Assembly: GCA_031549905.1 (NCBI GenBank)
Contig: JAVBPC010000005.1
Span: forward strand, 14,443 to 78,442
Source: Avichristensenella sp031549905
Lineage (GTDB): Bacteria > Bacillota > Clostridia > Christensenellales > Aristaeellaceae
Length of the DNA stretch: 64,000 bases
Direction of reading: 5' to 3'
The notes below the pieces were generated by a model that ran no database searches, was not told the DNA's origin, and saw nothing but the letters and a program-made list of their open reading frames with translations. Positions 27,601 through 35,028 of this stretch are shown here, piece after piece. The number at the start of each line of letters is the position of its first letter. Position 1 is the first letter of the stretch. Position numbers and translations under genes: made by a program.

Positions 27601-29269
27601 CCTGGAAGGACGCCGGATCGGCGCTTGCTGCGGCGAATTCCGCCCGGCTACTGCCGTGCAGCAGCAGGTCATTCAACGCGGAGAGCGCGCCACGCTTTCT
27701 TTCAAAGCCCATGTAGCGTTTTTGCTTGTCATTCCATTCGCGCGTGCGGTGCAGGTAATAAAACCCCCCGTTCCACACATCGTTAAGCGCCTTAACGGCG
27801 GACAGCGCCGCATCGGTGATCGCGGCGTCATCCGGGTCCTGCGCGGCAGGGCCGTCCTTAAAGTCGCCCAGCAACATAAAAGAAAGCTTGGATTCAGGGT
27901 TTGCCAGGCGCAGCACCGACAGGTGACGCACCATTTCCAGCGCCTGTGTGCGGCCCGTCAGCAGCGTGGGCACGGCGACCAGCACGCCGCCGTCATCCAG
28001 GCGGTCGGGCGCTAGCCGTGGCATCTGCCTGGGCGGGGATAGCCTATGAATCAGCAGGCCTGACAGCTGCCGGAAGCCTTCGCCAGCCACCAACATTGTG
28101 GGGGCGACCAGCCAGTCATTGATGCCAAGCAACCATAAAAGCACCGTCGTTGCGGTAGAACCGATAAAAGTCATCGCGACAAACAAAAAGGCGGCATGTG
28201 CGCCAATAAAGCGCGAAAAACGCAAAGAGAGCGGCGCCTTTCCCAGACTTTTCCATAGCATGGGCTGGCCCTTATCCATCAAATAATAGCCAATGTGGCG
28301 GGATAGCTCGGGCAGGGTATCCCGTGCGCCTTCTTCGGCAAGGGACAGCGCTTTTCTCGCGACCACCGCTTCCTGCACGCGAAAGCGCGCCGCAAGCTTT
28401 GCCACACGGCGGCGGTACATGCTGCGGGATGCGAAATCCATCCTGGGGTATACGCCGGTCGGATCGCGGCGAAGCCAATCATCCACAGCGGACAGCGATT
28501 CCAGTCGCGCGCGCCAATCCATCTGCGAAAGCGTGCGCAGCGAGGCAATAGCGTTGCCCACCCAAAGGCACGCGTGCGTCTGCCGGTCATGCTCGCGCTC
28601 GGCCACTTCAGTGGCGCTGGTGCCTAGCTCCTGCAGCTGCTGATCCAGTTTTGCGATTTCGCCTGCGTCCTCTTGTTCCTGCAGCAGGCAGGAAAGCCGT
28701 TCCCAGTACGCGTCCGGGCGGTTTTTTTCGGCGATATCCAGTACCGCTTCGGCATGTGTGCGCTCACGCTCAGTGCGGGCGCTGAGCGACGCCAGGTCGG
28801 ACAGCACCATCAGCAACGCGCGCCGCATAGCCAGTGGCAAAAGTCCCAGCTCTATTTCAGTAAGCGGCGCTACCGACTGCCAGGCCGTTGTGGCTGCGGC
28901 AAGGCTGTCGCCGGTGGCACGGCCTTCCGTGTGCGAGATCCATTCGCGGGCAAACCGGTCAATCCGCGCCTCTCCCTGCGATGCGGGCAGCGCGGGCGCG
29001 GTGCGCAGCGCTTCTTCCAGGGAAACGCACGCTTCTTCCAGCACGCGCGCATTATCCACCAGCCACTGTGCGGCAGGCGTAAGTTCCGCCGTATCATGGC
29101 GCGCCCTCAGGACGGAAAGAGATATTGTTAGCGTCCGAATGGCGCGGGAAACGCGCCCAAGCCGCGCGTAGCCGCTCCGCTCACATTCGGCGGATACGGC
29201 GCGCAGATGCTTTTCCAGCGCCGCGCCCTCCAGAGGCGCGCCGCGTAAAATGGTTGCGTGCTTTGACAT
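21638..29269 (-). CDS. Giant cyclic beta-1,2-glucan synthase-like protein (GT84-glucoamylase-GH94)
   Basis: 2543-residue membrane enzyme with the NdvB/ChvB plan. A helical N-terminal region (1-340) is followed by membrane segments (about 345-405), a GT84 glycosyltransferase with D566-A-D568 (TLDADTQLPPG) and the acceptor motif HRWTRGDWQ (709-717), more membrane segments (about 745-800 and 860-915), a glucoamylase-like domain (about 920-1340, YNQDRSTDTPYQLVKSHMAHHQG), and two GH94-type phosphorylase/hydrolase modules to the end, with GDGDWNDGMN (D2250 the catalytic acid). In the family UDP-glucose is polymerised to beta-1,2-glucan, trimmed and cyclised. Homologues occur in Thermoanaerobacter, so Firmicutes carriage is plausible. 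Ring formation is not proven. Confidence 0.88.
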   Translation of the reverse strand: MSKHATILRGAPLEGAALEKHLRAVSAECERSGYARLGRVSRAIRTLTISLSVLRARHDTAELTPAAQWLVDNARVLEEACVSLEEALRTAPALPASQGEARIDRFAREWISHTEGRATGDSLAAATTAWQSVAPLTEIELGLLPLAMRRALLMVLSDLASLSARTERERTHAEAVLDIAEKNRPDAYWERLSCLLQEQEDAGEIAKLDQQLQELGTSATEVAEREHDRQTHACLWVGNAIASLRTLSQMDWRARLESLSAVDDWLRRDPTGVYPRMDFASRSMYRRRVAKLAARFRVQEAVVARKALSLAEEGARDTLPELSRHIGYYLMDKGQPMLWKSLGKAPLSLRFSRFIGAHAAFLFVAMTFIGSTATTVLLWLLGINDWLVAPTMLVAGEGFRQLSGLLIHRLSPPRQMPRLAPDRLDDGGVLVAVPTLLTGRTQALEMVRHLSVLRLANPESKLSFMLLGDFKDGPAAQDPDDAAITDAALSAVKALNDVWNGGFYYLHRTREWNDKQKRYMGFERKRGALSALNDLLLHGSSRAEFAAASADPASFQGMFETVITLDADTQLPPGTALELAGMLQHPLTKPLTEDGKRRGCALIQPRMETSAATVHTRIARYWGGDGGFDPYITAFSDIYQNLCGEGSFAGKGVYDVRAFEEASRGKILENTVLSHDLLEGGLVGSSLACDVALYDSQPASLSSWTKRLHRWTRGDWQLLPWLIPWIKGEKGWMKNPLSMLNQYKIYDNLRRSLVPAASVLLIIAGVWQQKPVALLAGLLLPHLRALMPPSVKSLIATLTHIALYPYEALTLLDAAARTVWRVLFSRKHLLEWLPSHEAERQRSAGSPMRFLVNFICAGLLVAASCFHPIWFILTGPLALWWVAAPFITKWLDQDEHAADPLNQPQKDLLLDVAARTFRFFEETVSKDTHYLPPDNLQLEPPRGIAARTSPTNIGMYLVALVSAQALNLLDADTMARRMEQTVSTMEKMERWQGHYFNWYDTRTLAPLSHRYVSSVDSGNLAACLLLCAQAVRGQLSRIDTSLVSLPARLDALASQMDFGKLYDPASDLFTIGIHADSGVADSAHYDLMASEARLLSYLAVMRREVPLKHWRRLGRAMTKTHKGAALLSWSGTMFEYLLPALFLKSPDGTLLGDTYKHVALEQMGAFTDAPWGISESGYYAFDPGLAYQYKAFGMPRLALKTARAEKVIAPYASVLALSALPDEAALNIRWMAEMGWLDRLGFYEAADYNQDRSTDTPYQLVKSHMAHHQGMILASIANRLAGGVLTRAFHSLPQVEAYALLLEERKPTRVMLRGAAKARIPEMTRRKDPTLLRHVNPQDFPVEVQALYGGGTTMVVDARGGGYLSSNGLMLTRRRNDPLYDGGPQVYLRFSDGEILRLNKARELWFDRGLAQFRLEKNGLEAEMTCFVSPLEGAAFHLLRLHATPDADISVDVVSFLEVALSTQAADESHPAFQNLSIETARLTECAAIAKRRTRHARESFPMLLHAVGMEPSAPAALETSRMAFLGRGERLHSPLALEKPLDIGSGETGAVLDPCMSLGVPVTIEAGTSVSLFFMTAAVQTEDKARALLSQYSAVDAVLRALELSKTQNTVTAHYIGLDAMGELAAQRMASWLIAPLSQGTLPPGGRESLWPYAISGDLPVVLVRVGREAHLPLARAALKAHAYLRALGVWSDLVLVNEEPEQYHRPVRDALQSLLASGPSREWIGQGAGVHMVDLVEHGKGALTVLAAQAALTLRGGEGSLAAQLSAQRRTLAWKRTSWKSDKMWPAPIPKAPGTPALANGTGGFLADGSYSISGMPPQPWCNVLSNPGFGAVVTERGAGFVYHKNSRMRRVTPFASDPVRDMRSDFLFIRDEANGQFINPFEHALVTHGFGVSRFETEALGFTVCAEVFVDPELPVRCILLTIRNDGDTSRDISITAAARWQLGGALRDMMHIQTERTEGGMIASSPAFQTPAFLLMPGKKPETTGDGAWFFGANPAVPEGMRAEKLIQQKADVPCAVLRTRITLARGATEVMPILLGVGDPTAAQEDYRAGGAQLRLSRQMETWRARHTQLIPRLPETAPALMLARWLPYQALSSRIWAHAGFYQAGGAIGFRDQLQDMMGFLWTNPEMVRVHLLDAAAHQFKAGDVLHWWHPPAVGVRTRITDDRLFLPYVTVAYMHATGDKGILAEEVPYLVDVDIPEGHEDVYAPMETSDQLEPLHRHNLRALNSIRLGGHGIPLMGDGDWNDGMNGIGKNGRGESVWMGLFLSVVLRQYAEYCDEHDAKELLEKADTLLRNVEENAWDGEWYLRAWFDDGTALGGHEGSECRIDLLVQAWAVLAGAKRAEQAFEAALERLVDEENGIIRLLDPPFDGGCDPGYIRAYPPGIRENGGQYSHAACWFVQAAAKLGRHDLAWKLFETMLPTSHTRDSDGVSTYRVEPYVIAADVAAGAHPGRGGWTWYTGSAALLWTVAMEHLIGFEKQGDKVRLSPTAPASWKGFTVEYRHGHSVYLLRAERGNANAGWVTLVDDGQRYEAVFSLKT

Positions 29270-29336
29270 AATGTTCTCTCTATCCCTCGTTTCTCGCCCT
29301 ATTGTGTGCGACGCATCGGTTTTTGATGCGAAAGGC

Positions 29337-29365
29337 TTGTGTGGCGGCAGAGTATGCGGTAAAAT
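29337..29365 (+). promoter_or_regulatory. Candidate promoter of the GT4-pgsA operon
   Basis: TTGTGT (29337-29342), 17-base spacer, TAAAAT (29360-29365), divergent from the giant glucan synthase gene. Confidence 0.5.
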
Positions 29366-29385
29366 GTAGGGAAACGGAGGATGCG

Positions 29386-30603
29386 ATGCCGACAGTTTTG
29401 ATGGTCAACACCGTATCCGGCGGCAGCCATGGGCGCATCATGCGTGATATCAAAACGGAAGCGGTGAAAGCCGGGTTTTCCGTTAGGATGGCGGCCGGCC
29501 GGGATGTTGTAGACGGCGTAGAGAAAATTGGCTCCCGACGGGATGTGCTTGCGCATGTGGCGCTGACCCGTTTGCTGGACAGGCACGCGTTGGGCAGCCG
29601 CCGCGCGACAGAGGCTTTTATCGGAACAATCCGGGAGATAAAGCCGGATCTGGTTCACCTGCATAACGCGCATGGGTATTATTTGCATGCGCAAGCTTTT
29701 TTTTCGTTTCTGAAAAAGGAAGGGATTCCGCTGGTATGGACGCTGCACGATTGCTGGGCATTGACCGGGCATTGCAGCCACTTTGTCCGGGCAAACTGTA
29801 GCCGCTGGAAAACCGGCTGCTATCAGTGTCCGCTAAAAAAGGAGTATCCGGCGTCAATCTTTTTGGATGCGTCGCGTAACAATTACCGTTGGAAACGCGA
29901 AGTATTTACAGAACAGTCTGGAATGACGGTGGTAACGCCGTCCGTCTGGCTTTCACATGTGGTGGGGGAATCGTTTCTTGCGGCGGCGCCCCGCCAGGTT
30001 ATTCCAAACGGCGTGGATTTATCGCTGTTTGTGCCGCCCAAGCATGATTCTGAAACCATGGCCGTCCGCGCGCGCCTTGGTGTTCTGCCTGAGCAGAAGA
30101 TGCTGCTGGCGGTGGCAGCGCCGTTTGATGCCCGCAAAGGGTTTCGGGATGCGCTTGCCGTTTCGCAAACGCTTGGGGACAGTGTCAGACTGGTGATGGT
30201 GGGCCTGACGGCAAAACAGGTGGCCGCGCTGCCCGCAAACATCACGGGCATAGAACGGACGGACGGGCCGGAGGCGCTGGTGGCGTTGTACGGCGCGGCG
30301 GATTGCCTGATCAATCCGACATACGAGGACACCTATCCCACCGTGAACATGGAGGCGATGGCCTCAGGCACGCCGGTAGCGGCGTATGGGGTGTGCGGAT
30401 GCACAGAGCAGCTGGAATCGCCGATAGGGGTTGCGGTGCCGGTGGGGAACCCAAAGGCGCTGGCACAGGCGGCAATGACATTGGCGGCGCAAAAGCCGCA
30501 GGTTGCCGCACTTTGCCGCGAATACGCCGTGCGCCACTTTGACAGGCAGCGGGCGGCACGCACCTATGTGGCGCTATATCAAAGAATATTGGGGGTGGAA
30601 TAA
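29386..30603 (+). CDS. Glycosyltransferase family 4
   Basis: 405-residue retaining GT-B glycosyltransferase, resembling colanic-acid/capsule-type GT4 enzymes. Acceptor half: LVHLHNAHGYYLH, VWTLHDCWALTGHCSHF with a cysteine cluster (C..RWKTGCYQCPL) and the YPASIFLD...NY..K block that this subgroup shares. Donor half: IPNGVDLSLF, and EDTYPTVNMEAMASGTPVAAYGVCGC, where the first Glu lies in the EX7E motif. Start at 29386 has GGAGG five bases upstream. No membrane segment, cytoplasmic. Divergent from the glucan synthase; a role in surface glycan or glycolipid synthesis is inferred. Confidence 0.88.
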   Translation: MPTVLMVNTVSGGSHGRIMRDIKTEAVKAGFSVRMAAGRDVVDGVEKIGSRRDVLAHVALTRLLDRHALGSRRATEAFIGTIREIKPDLVHLHNAHGYYLHAQAFFSFLKKEGIPLVWTLHDCWALTGHCSHFVRANCSRWKTGCYQCPLKKEYPASIFLDASRNNYRWKREVFTEQSGMTVVTPSVWLSHVVGESFLAAAPRQVIPNGVDLSLFVPPKHDSETMAVRARLGVLPEQKMLLAVAAPFDARKGFRDALAVSQTLGDSVRLVMVGLTAKQVAALPANITGIERTDGPEALVALYGAADCLINPTYEDTYPTVNMEAMASGTPVAAYGVCGCTEQLESPIGVAVPVGNPKALAQAAMTLAAQKPQVAALCREYAVRHFDRQRAARTYVALYQRILGVE

Positions 30604-30626
30604 CGTTGCGGCAAGAAGAAAAAATC

Positions 30627-31145
30627 ATGAACGTACCCAATGTTCTGACGATGCTGCGCATGGCGCTGATCGGCGTGTTCCTTTGGCTGTTTTTTACGGA
30701 AAACCGGATGTGGGCGTTGGCCGTTTATGTGCTTGCCGGGGCGACGGACATGCTGGATGGCTATATTGCCAGAAAGCATAAGCTGATCACCAACTTTGGA
30801 AAGCTGATGGACCCTTTGGCGGATAAGCTGATGCTGATTGCCGCGATGGTTTCGCTGATGACGATAGGCTGGATGCCCGTATGGGTGCTGATCGTGGTTG
30901 TTCTAAAGGAAGGATACATGGTGCTGGGCGGCATTTTGCTGCTGCGCAGGCGTGATATTGTTGTTCATGCCATACCTATCGGCAAGGCCGCCGCAATGCT
31001 GTTTGGCGTGGCGGTGGTGGTCACCTTTTTCCATGAAACAGTAGCGCCGTGGGATTTTGTGCTGCAAGTGGCGGCGGTGGCGCTATCATTGATAGCCATG
31101 GTATGGTATACGGTGCGGGTTGTAAACAGGCTGTGCGCCAAGTAA
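30627..31145 (+). CDS. pgsA: CDP-alcohol phosphatidyltransferase (phosphatidylglycerophosphate synthase)
   Basis: 172-residue membrane enzyme that joins CDP-diacylglycerol and glycerol 3-phosphate. The complete family motif DG(x)2AR(x)8G(x)3D(x)3D is present in DMLDGYIARKHKLITNFGKL then MDPLADKL. About five membrane helices. MNVPNVLTMLRM is the usual PgsA start, so I use the ATG at 30627; a TTG at 30606 with GGGGTGG upstream is the alternative (179 residues). It lies just after the GT4 gene. Another CDP-alcohol acceptor is possible. Confidence 0.85.
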   Translation: MNVPNVLTMLRMALIGVFLWLFFTENRMWALAVYVLAGATDMLDGYIARKHKLITNFGKLMDPLADKLMLIAAMVSLMTIGWMPVWVLIVVVLKEGYMVLGGILLLRRRDIVVHAIPIGKAAAMLFGVAVVVTFFHETVAPWDFVLQVAAVALSLIAMVWYTVRVVNRLCAK

Positions 31146-31163
31146 AGCAAGATAGTCATGTTG

Positions 31164-31190
31164 TTAGCACTCGATTCCGTCGAGTGCTAA
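31164..31190 (+). promoter_or_regulatory. CIRCE operator (HrcA-binding site)
   Basis: Perfect CIRCE: TTAGCACTC, nine bases, GAGTGCTAA. HrcA represses heat-shock operons at this site. It ends seven bases before the -35 box of htpG, upstream of the promoter rather than in the usual place between promoter and start codon. Confidence 0.95.
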
Positions 31191-31197
31191 TTTGTTG

Positions 31198-31226
31198 TTG
31201 ACAATCATCTTTTCAGGCGCTACAAT
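31198..31226 (+). promoter_or_regulatory. Promoter of htpG
   Basis: TTGACA (31198-31203), 17-base spacer, TACAAT (31221-31226), directly downstream of CIRCE. Confidence 0.88.
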
Positions 31227-31264
31227 AGACAAAGAAAGACAAACATGAGAAGGAGCGTATTCAA

Positions 31265-33079
31265 ATGGAAAACAGGGGCAATATTGCCATTCATGCTGAG
31301 AACATCATGCCCATCATCAAAAAATGGCTGTATTCCGATAAAGATATTTTCGTGAGGGAGCTTGTTTCCAACGGCTGCGATGCGATCACCAAGCGCAAAA
31401 TGGTTCAGCCGGAGGCGGAAGCTGATTACCGTGTCACTGTAACGGCGGATGAAGCGGCGGGCGAGCTGCGCTTCCAGGATAACGGCATCGGGATGACGGC
31501 CGAAGAGGTCGAAAAGTACATCAACCAAGTTGCTTTTTCCGGCGCGGAAGAGTTCCTCAAACAGTACGGCGGCGAGGGCGACGAGAAAAAGGGCGGTATC
31601 ATCGGGCATTTCGGCCTGGGGTTCTATTCGGCTTTCATGGTTTCGGCAAAGGTTTCCATTGATACGCTTTCCTGCCAGCCGGGCGCGCAGGCTGTGCGCT
31701 GGGTATCGGAGGATGGGATGCAGTTTGCAATGGAATTGTCGGAGCGCACGGAAGTGGGCACCACAATCACACTGACGCTGATGGAAGAAGAGCGTGAATT
31801 CCTGCATGAGCACACTCTGCGCGATGTGCTGACGAAGTATTGCCCCTTCATGAACACGCCGATTTACCTGGAGATCGCCGGGAAAGAAAAAAAGGACGGG
31901 GATGAGGCGGAGAAGCCCATCAATGACACGAATCCCCTGTGGCTGAAAAAGCCTTTGGATTGCACGGAGGATGAGTACAAAGCCTTCTACACGAAGGTGT
32001 TTCATGAGTATGAGCCGCCGCTTTTCTGGGTGCACCTGAATGTGGATTATCCCTTCAACCTCAAAGGCATTCTGTATTTCCCCAAGCTGAAGCAGGAGTT
32101 TGGCGGCATGATGGAAGGGCCGATCAAGCTGTTCAGCGGCCAGGTATTTGTAGCGGATAACATCAAAGAGGTGATTCCGGAGTTCCTGACGCTGCTCAAG
32201 GGCGTGATCGACTGCCCTGACCTACCGCTGAACGTATCCCGCTCGTTCTTACAGAATGACGGCTATGTCAAGAAGCTTTCCGCGTACATCACAAGGAAGG
32301 TGGCTGACAGGCTGACCGAGCTGTTCACTGCAGAGCGCGGGAATTATGAGAAGTACTGGGATGATATTCACCCCTTCATCAAGTTTGGCTGCATGAAGGA
32401 TGAAACCTTCCATGACCGGATGAAGGATGCGCTGCTGCTGAAAACTGTGGACGGCAAGCTTCAGACTATTGCCGAATATCTGGAGTCGAACAAGGAAAAG
32501 GCGCAGGGCAAGGTGTTCTATGCTACCGACGCGAAGGTGCAGGCCGCCGCGATCCAGCTGTACACGGAGCAGGGCATTGGCGTGGCGCTGCTGGATTCGC
32601 CGCTGGATACGAACTTTATTTCCTTCTATGAGTATAAGAACAGCGAAGTCAAGTTCAGCCGCGTGGACGCCGACCTTTCCGGCCTTACGGTGCAGGAGGA
32701 GGGGGAAACGCTGGACCTTGGAAAGCTGACGGCGCTGTTCCGCGATGCGCTCTCCATGGACAAGCTGGAGGTTTCTCTGGAATCCTTCAAAAATGAAGAC
32801 TTGCCCGCGATGGCGATCGAGGATGAGCAGATGCGCCGATTCAAGGATATGTCCCGCTACTACGGCGGCGGTTTTGCGATGCCCAGCGCCGCGAAGCTTG
32901 TCCTCAACCGCAGAAGCCCTGTCATCGCTGCGCTGAGCACGCGTGAGGCGAATGAGGATGCGTTCATGATCTGCCGCCAGGTATACGACCTGGCTGAAAT
33001 GGCGCGTCAGCCGCTTGAAGCGGAGGCGATGGGGCAGTTTATTGAGCGGAGTTGCAAGCTGCTGGGCCGGATGATATAA
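31265..33079 (+). CDS. htpG: Molecular chaperone HtpG (Hsp90)
   Basis: 604-residue bacterial Hsp90. The GHKL ATPase domain is clear: RELVSNGCDAITKRK (the usual SNASDA is SNGCDA here), DNGIGMTAEEV, IGHFGLGFYSAFMVS. The middle domain has LPLNVSRSFLQND. The C-terminal dimerisation domain is complete. AAGGAG lies nine bases before the ATG. CIRCE upstream predicts HrcA control, unlike Bacillus subtilis htpG. A strong terminator follows, so it is a single-gene unit. Confidence 0.96.
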   Translation: MENRGNIAIHAENIMPIIKKWLYSDKDIFVRELVSNGCDAITKRKMVQPEAEADYRVTVTADEAAGELRFQDNGIGMTAEEVEKYINQVAFSGAEEFLKQYGGEGDEKKGGIIGHFGLGFYSAFMVSAKVSIDTLSCQPGAQAVRWVSEDGMQFAMELSERTEVGTTITLTLMEEEREFLHEHTLRDVLTKYCPFMNTPIYLEIAGKEKKDGDEAEKPINDTNPLWLKKPLDCTEDEYKAFYTKVFHEYEPPLFWVHLNVDYPFNLKGILYFPKLKQEFGGMMEGPIKLFSGQVFVADNIKEVIPEFLTLLKGVIDCPDLPLNVSRSFLQNDGYVKKLSAYITRKVADRLTELFTAERGNYEKYWDDIHPFIKFGCMKDETFHDRMKDALLLKTVDGKLQTIAEYLESNKEKAQGKVFYATDAKVQAAAIQLYTEQGIGVALLDSPLDTNFISFYEYKNSEVKFSRVDADLSGLTVQEEGETLDLGKLTALFRDALSMDKLEVSLESFKNEDLPAMAIEDEQMRRFKDMSRYYGGGFAMPSAAKLVLNRRSPVIAALSTREANEDAFMICRQVYDLAEMARQPLEAEAMGQFIERSCKLLGRMI

Positions 33080-33106
33080 GCCGAAACGAAAATAGCACGA
33101 TCATGA

Positions 33107-33143
33107 AAGAACCCTAGCAAAGCGCCAGGGTTCTTCTTTTTTT
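33107..33143 (+). terminator. Intrinsic terminator of htpG
   Basis: Perfect 9-bp stem AAGAACCCT / AGGGTTCTT followed by CTTTTTTT. Confidence 0.93.
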
Positions 33144-33156
33144 GCATATTTTTTCA

Positions 33157-33185
33157 TTGACACACCATATAGCGCATGTTATGAT
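33157..33185 (+). promoter_or_regulatory. Promoter of the ABC-2 exporter operon
   Basis: TTGACA (33157-33162), 17-base spacer, TATGAT (33180-33185). Confidence 0.85.
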
Positions 33186-33243
33186 ACATGTCCTTTCGCT
33201 TTTTTACTTTTCAAACCGACTAACGGAAATGGGGGTGCATTCC

Positions 33244-34227
33244 GTGCCGCTTATTCAGGCGGAAAACCTATCCAAGGTGTATACCCTTCGAAGGCGCACC
33301 GGTGGTTTCATCAAAAACCTTTTTGCGCCGGAAACTGTTCGCGTCGAAGCGCTGAAAGGCGTATCCTTCCAGATTGGGGAAGGTGAGCTGGTAGGCTACA
33401 TCGGTCCCAATGGCGCGGGCAAGTCCACAACGGTAAAGATCCTTTCCGGCATACTGCGGCCGGACGGGGGAGAAGTCAAGGTGCTGGGCATGACGCCATG
33501 GCTGGAGCGCAAGAAATGCGTTGCGCGGCTGGGGGTTGTGTTCGGGCAGCGCAGTCAACTGTGGTGGGATCTTCCGGTTATCGACTCTTTTTCTCTGCTG
33601 CGCGATATCTACCGCGTACCCAAAGCTGAACACATCAAAACCCGCGATGAACTGGTGGACCGCCTGAACTTGTCTGCGCTGATGGATACGCCGGTGCGCC
33701 AGCTCAGCCTGGGCCAAAGGATGCGCTGTGAGCTTGCGGCATCGCTGCTGCATGCGCCGCCAATCCTATTTCTTGATGAACCGACCATCGGTCTGGATGC
33801 ACCGTCAAAGCTGGCTGTGCGCGCGTTCATCAAGCAGCGCAGGGAACAGACCGGCATGACAGTCATCCTGACAACGCATGATATGGATGATGTGGAGGCG
33901 CTGTGCTCCCGCGTGCTGCTGATCGGACAGGGTCGCATTTTGCTGGATGGAACGGTGCAAACGCTGCTGGATAACCAGCGGGAACGCAGACTGACGGCAA
34001 CGTTGCAAATGCCGCCGGATACGAACCGACTGCCGGTCGGTGTTGATTTTCTCTCTTCTGCAGGCAATGAATGGCGCTTTGCGTTTGATCCGGAAAAGGT
34101 GCCCGCAGCACATCTGATTGCCATATTGAATGAGCAGTGCGGAATCGCCGACATCATGGTGGAAAACCCACCGATTGATGAAGTCGTTGCCCGCCGCTAC
34201 GCGCAGCTTGAGGAGGCAAGGGCATGA
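33244..34227 (+). CDS. ABC exporter ATP-binding subunit (ABC-2 type)
   Basis: 327-residue ATPase that should power the two permeases encoded next. Walker A GPNGAGKSTT, signature LSLGQRMRCELAASLLH, Walker B ILFLDEPTIGLD, H-loop LTTHDMDD, then a C-terminal extension of about 90 residues as in NatA/DrrA-like exporters. GGGGGTG lies six bases before the GTG at 33244; an ATG at 33229 is the alternative. The stop overlaps the first permease gene (ATGA). Substrate not evident. Confidence 0.9.
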   Translation: MPLIQAENLSKVYTLRRRTGGFIKNLFAPETVRVEALKGVSFQIGEGELVGYIGPNGAGKSTTVKILSGILRPDGGEVKVLGMTPWLERKKCVARLGVVFGQRSQLWWDLPVIDSFSLLRDIYRVPKAEHIKTRDELVDRLNLSALMDTPVRQLSLGQRMRCELAASLLHAPPILFLDEPTIGLDAPSKLAVRAFIKQRREQTGMTVILTTHDMDDVEALCSRVLLIGQGRILLDGTVQTLLDNQRERRLTATLQMPPDTNRLPVGVDFLSSAGNEWRFAFDPEKVPAAHLIAILNEQCGIADIMVENPPIDEVVARRYAQLEEARA

Positions 34228-35024
34228 GGCCGTATATTGCCATCTTTGTGGCGCGTTTCAAAACGCTGATACAATACCGGATGGCCGCGCTTGCGGGCCT
34301 TGCCACACAGTGGGTATTTGGCTGCATCATGATCGCCGTGCTGCTTGCCTTTTATGATGGCGCAGCGGCGGGGCAACCGATGACAATCGCGCAGGTCGTA
34401 ACCTATACCTGGCTGGGGCAGGCGATGCTGGGCATGCTGCCTTGGAACATGGATGCGCAAACCGCCGAGGCGGTTCGCACGGGGCAAGTGGCGTATGATC
34501 TGGCGCGCCCCATCGGCCTGTACGCCCATTGGTATGCCCGCGCGATGGCGCAGCGCACCGCGCCGACACTGCTGCGCTGCATCCCGATGTTTCTGATTGC
34601 CACCTTTTTGATGCCGACCGACTACCGGTTTGTTTGGCCCGCGCTGCCTAATTTGCTGGCATGGCTGCTGGCGATTTGTGGGGCGGCGTTTCTATCATGC
34701 GCGATAACGGCGTTCATGCAGTCCACGCTGTTCTGGACGGTCAGCGGGGATGGCATCTGCCGTATCCTGCCGCACATAGTAACGCTGCTGTCCGGCATGG
34801 TGATTCCGCTGCCGCTGTTTCCGGAATGGTTGCAGGGATTCATCAAATACCAGCCGTTTTCTGGGCTGGTGGCGTCGCCCGCGATGCTGTTTGTGGGCGT
34901 GCTGCCCGCAAGCGATGTTTGGGGGATTGTTTTGCTGCAAATTTTCTGGGCAGCCGTATTTGTTCTTGCCGGCTGGGCAATCCTTTCGGCGGGGCTTCGC
35001 CGCCTGACCTTAGCGGGAGGATGA
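34224..35024 (+). CDS. ABC-2 family permease subunit 1
   Basis: 266-residue integral membrane protein with about six helices, of the ABC2_membrane_6 type that occurs in pairs beside one ATPase. It begins MRPYIAIFVARFKTLIQYRMA, a typical amphipathic entry helix, and contains GQVAYDLARPIGLY in the coupling region. Start overlaps the ATPase stop by four bases. Function depends on the partner subunits; the exported compound is unknown. Confidence 0.87.
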   Translation: MRPYIAIFVARFKTLIQYRMAALAGLATQWVFGCIMIAVLLAFYDGAAAGQPMTIAQVVTYTWLGQAMLGMLPWNMDAQTAEAVRTGQVAYDLARPIGLYAHWYARAMAQRTAPTLLRCIPMFLIATFLMPTDYRFVWPALPNLLAWLLAICGAAFLSCAITAFMQSTLFWTVSGDGICRILPHIVTLLSGMVIPLPLFPEWLQGFIKYQPFSGLVASPAMLFVGVLPASDVWGIVLLQIFWAAVFVLAGWAILSAGLRRLTLAGG

Positions 35025-35028
35025 ACCA

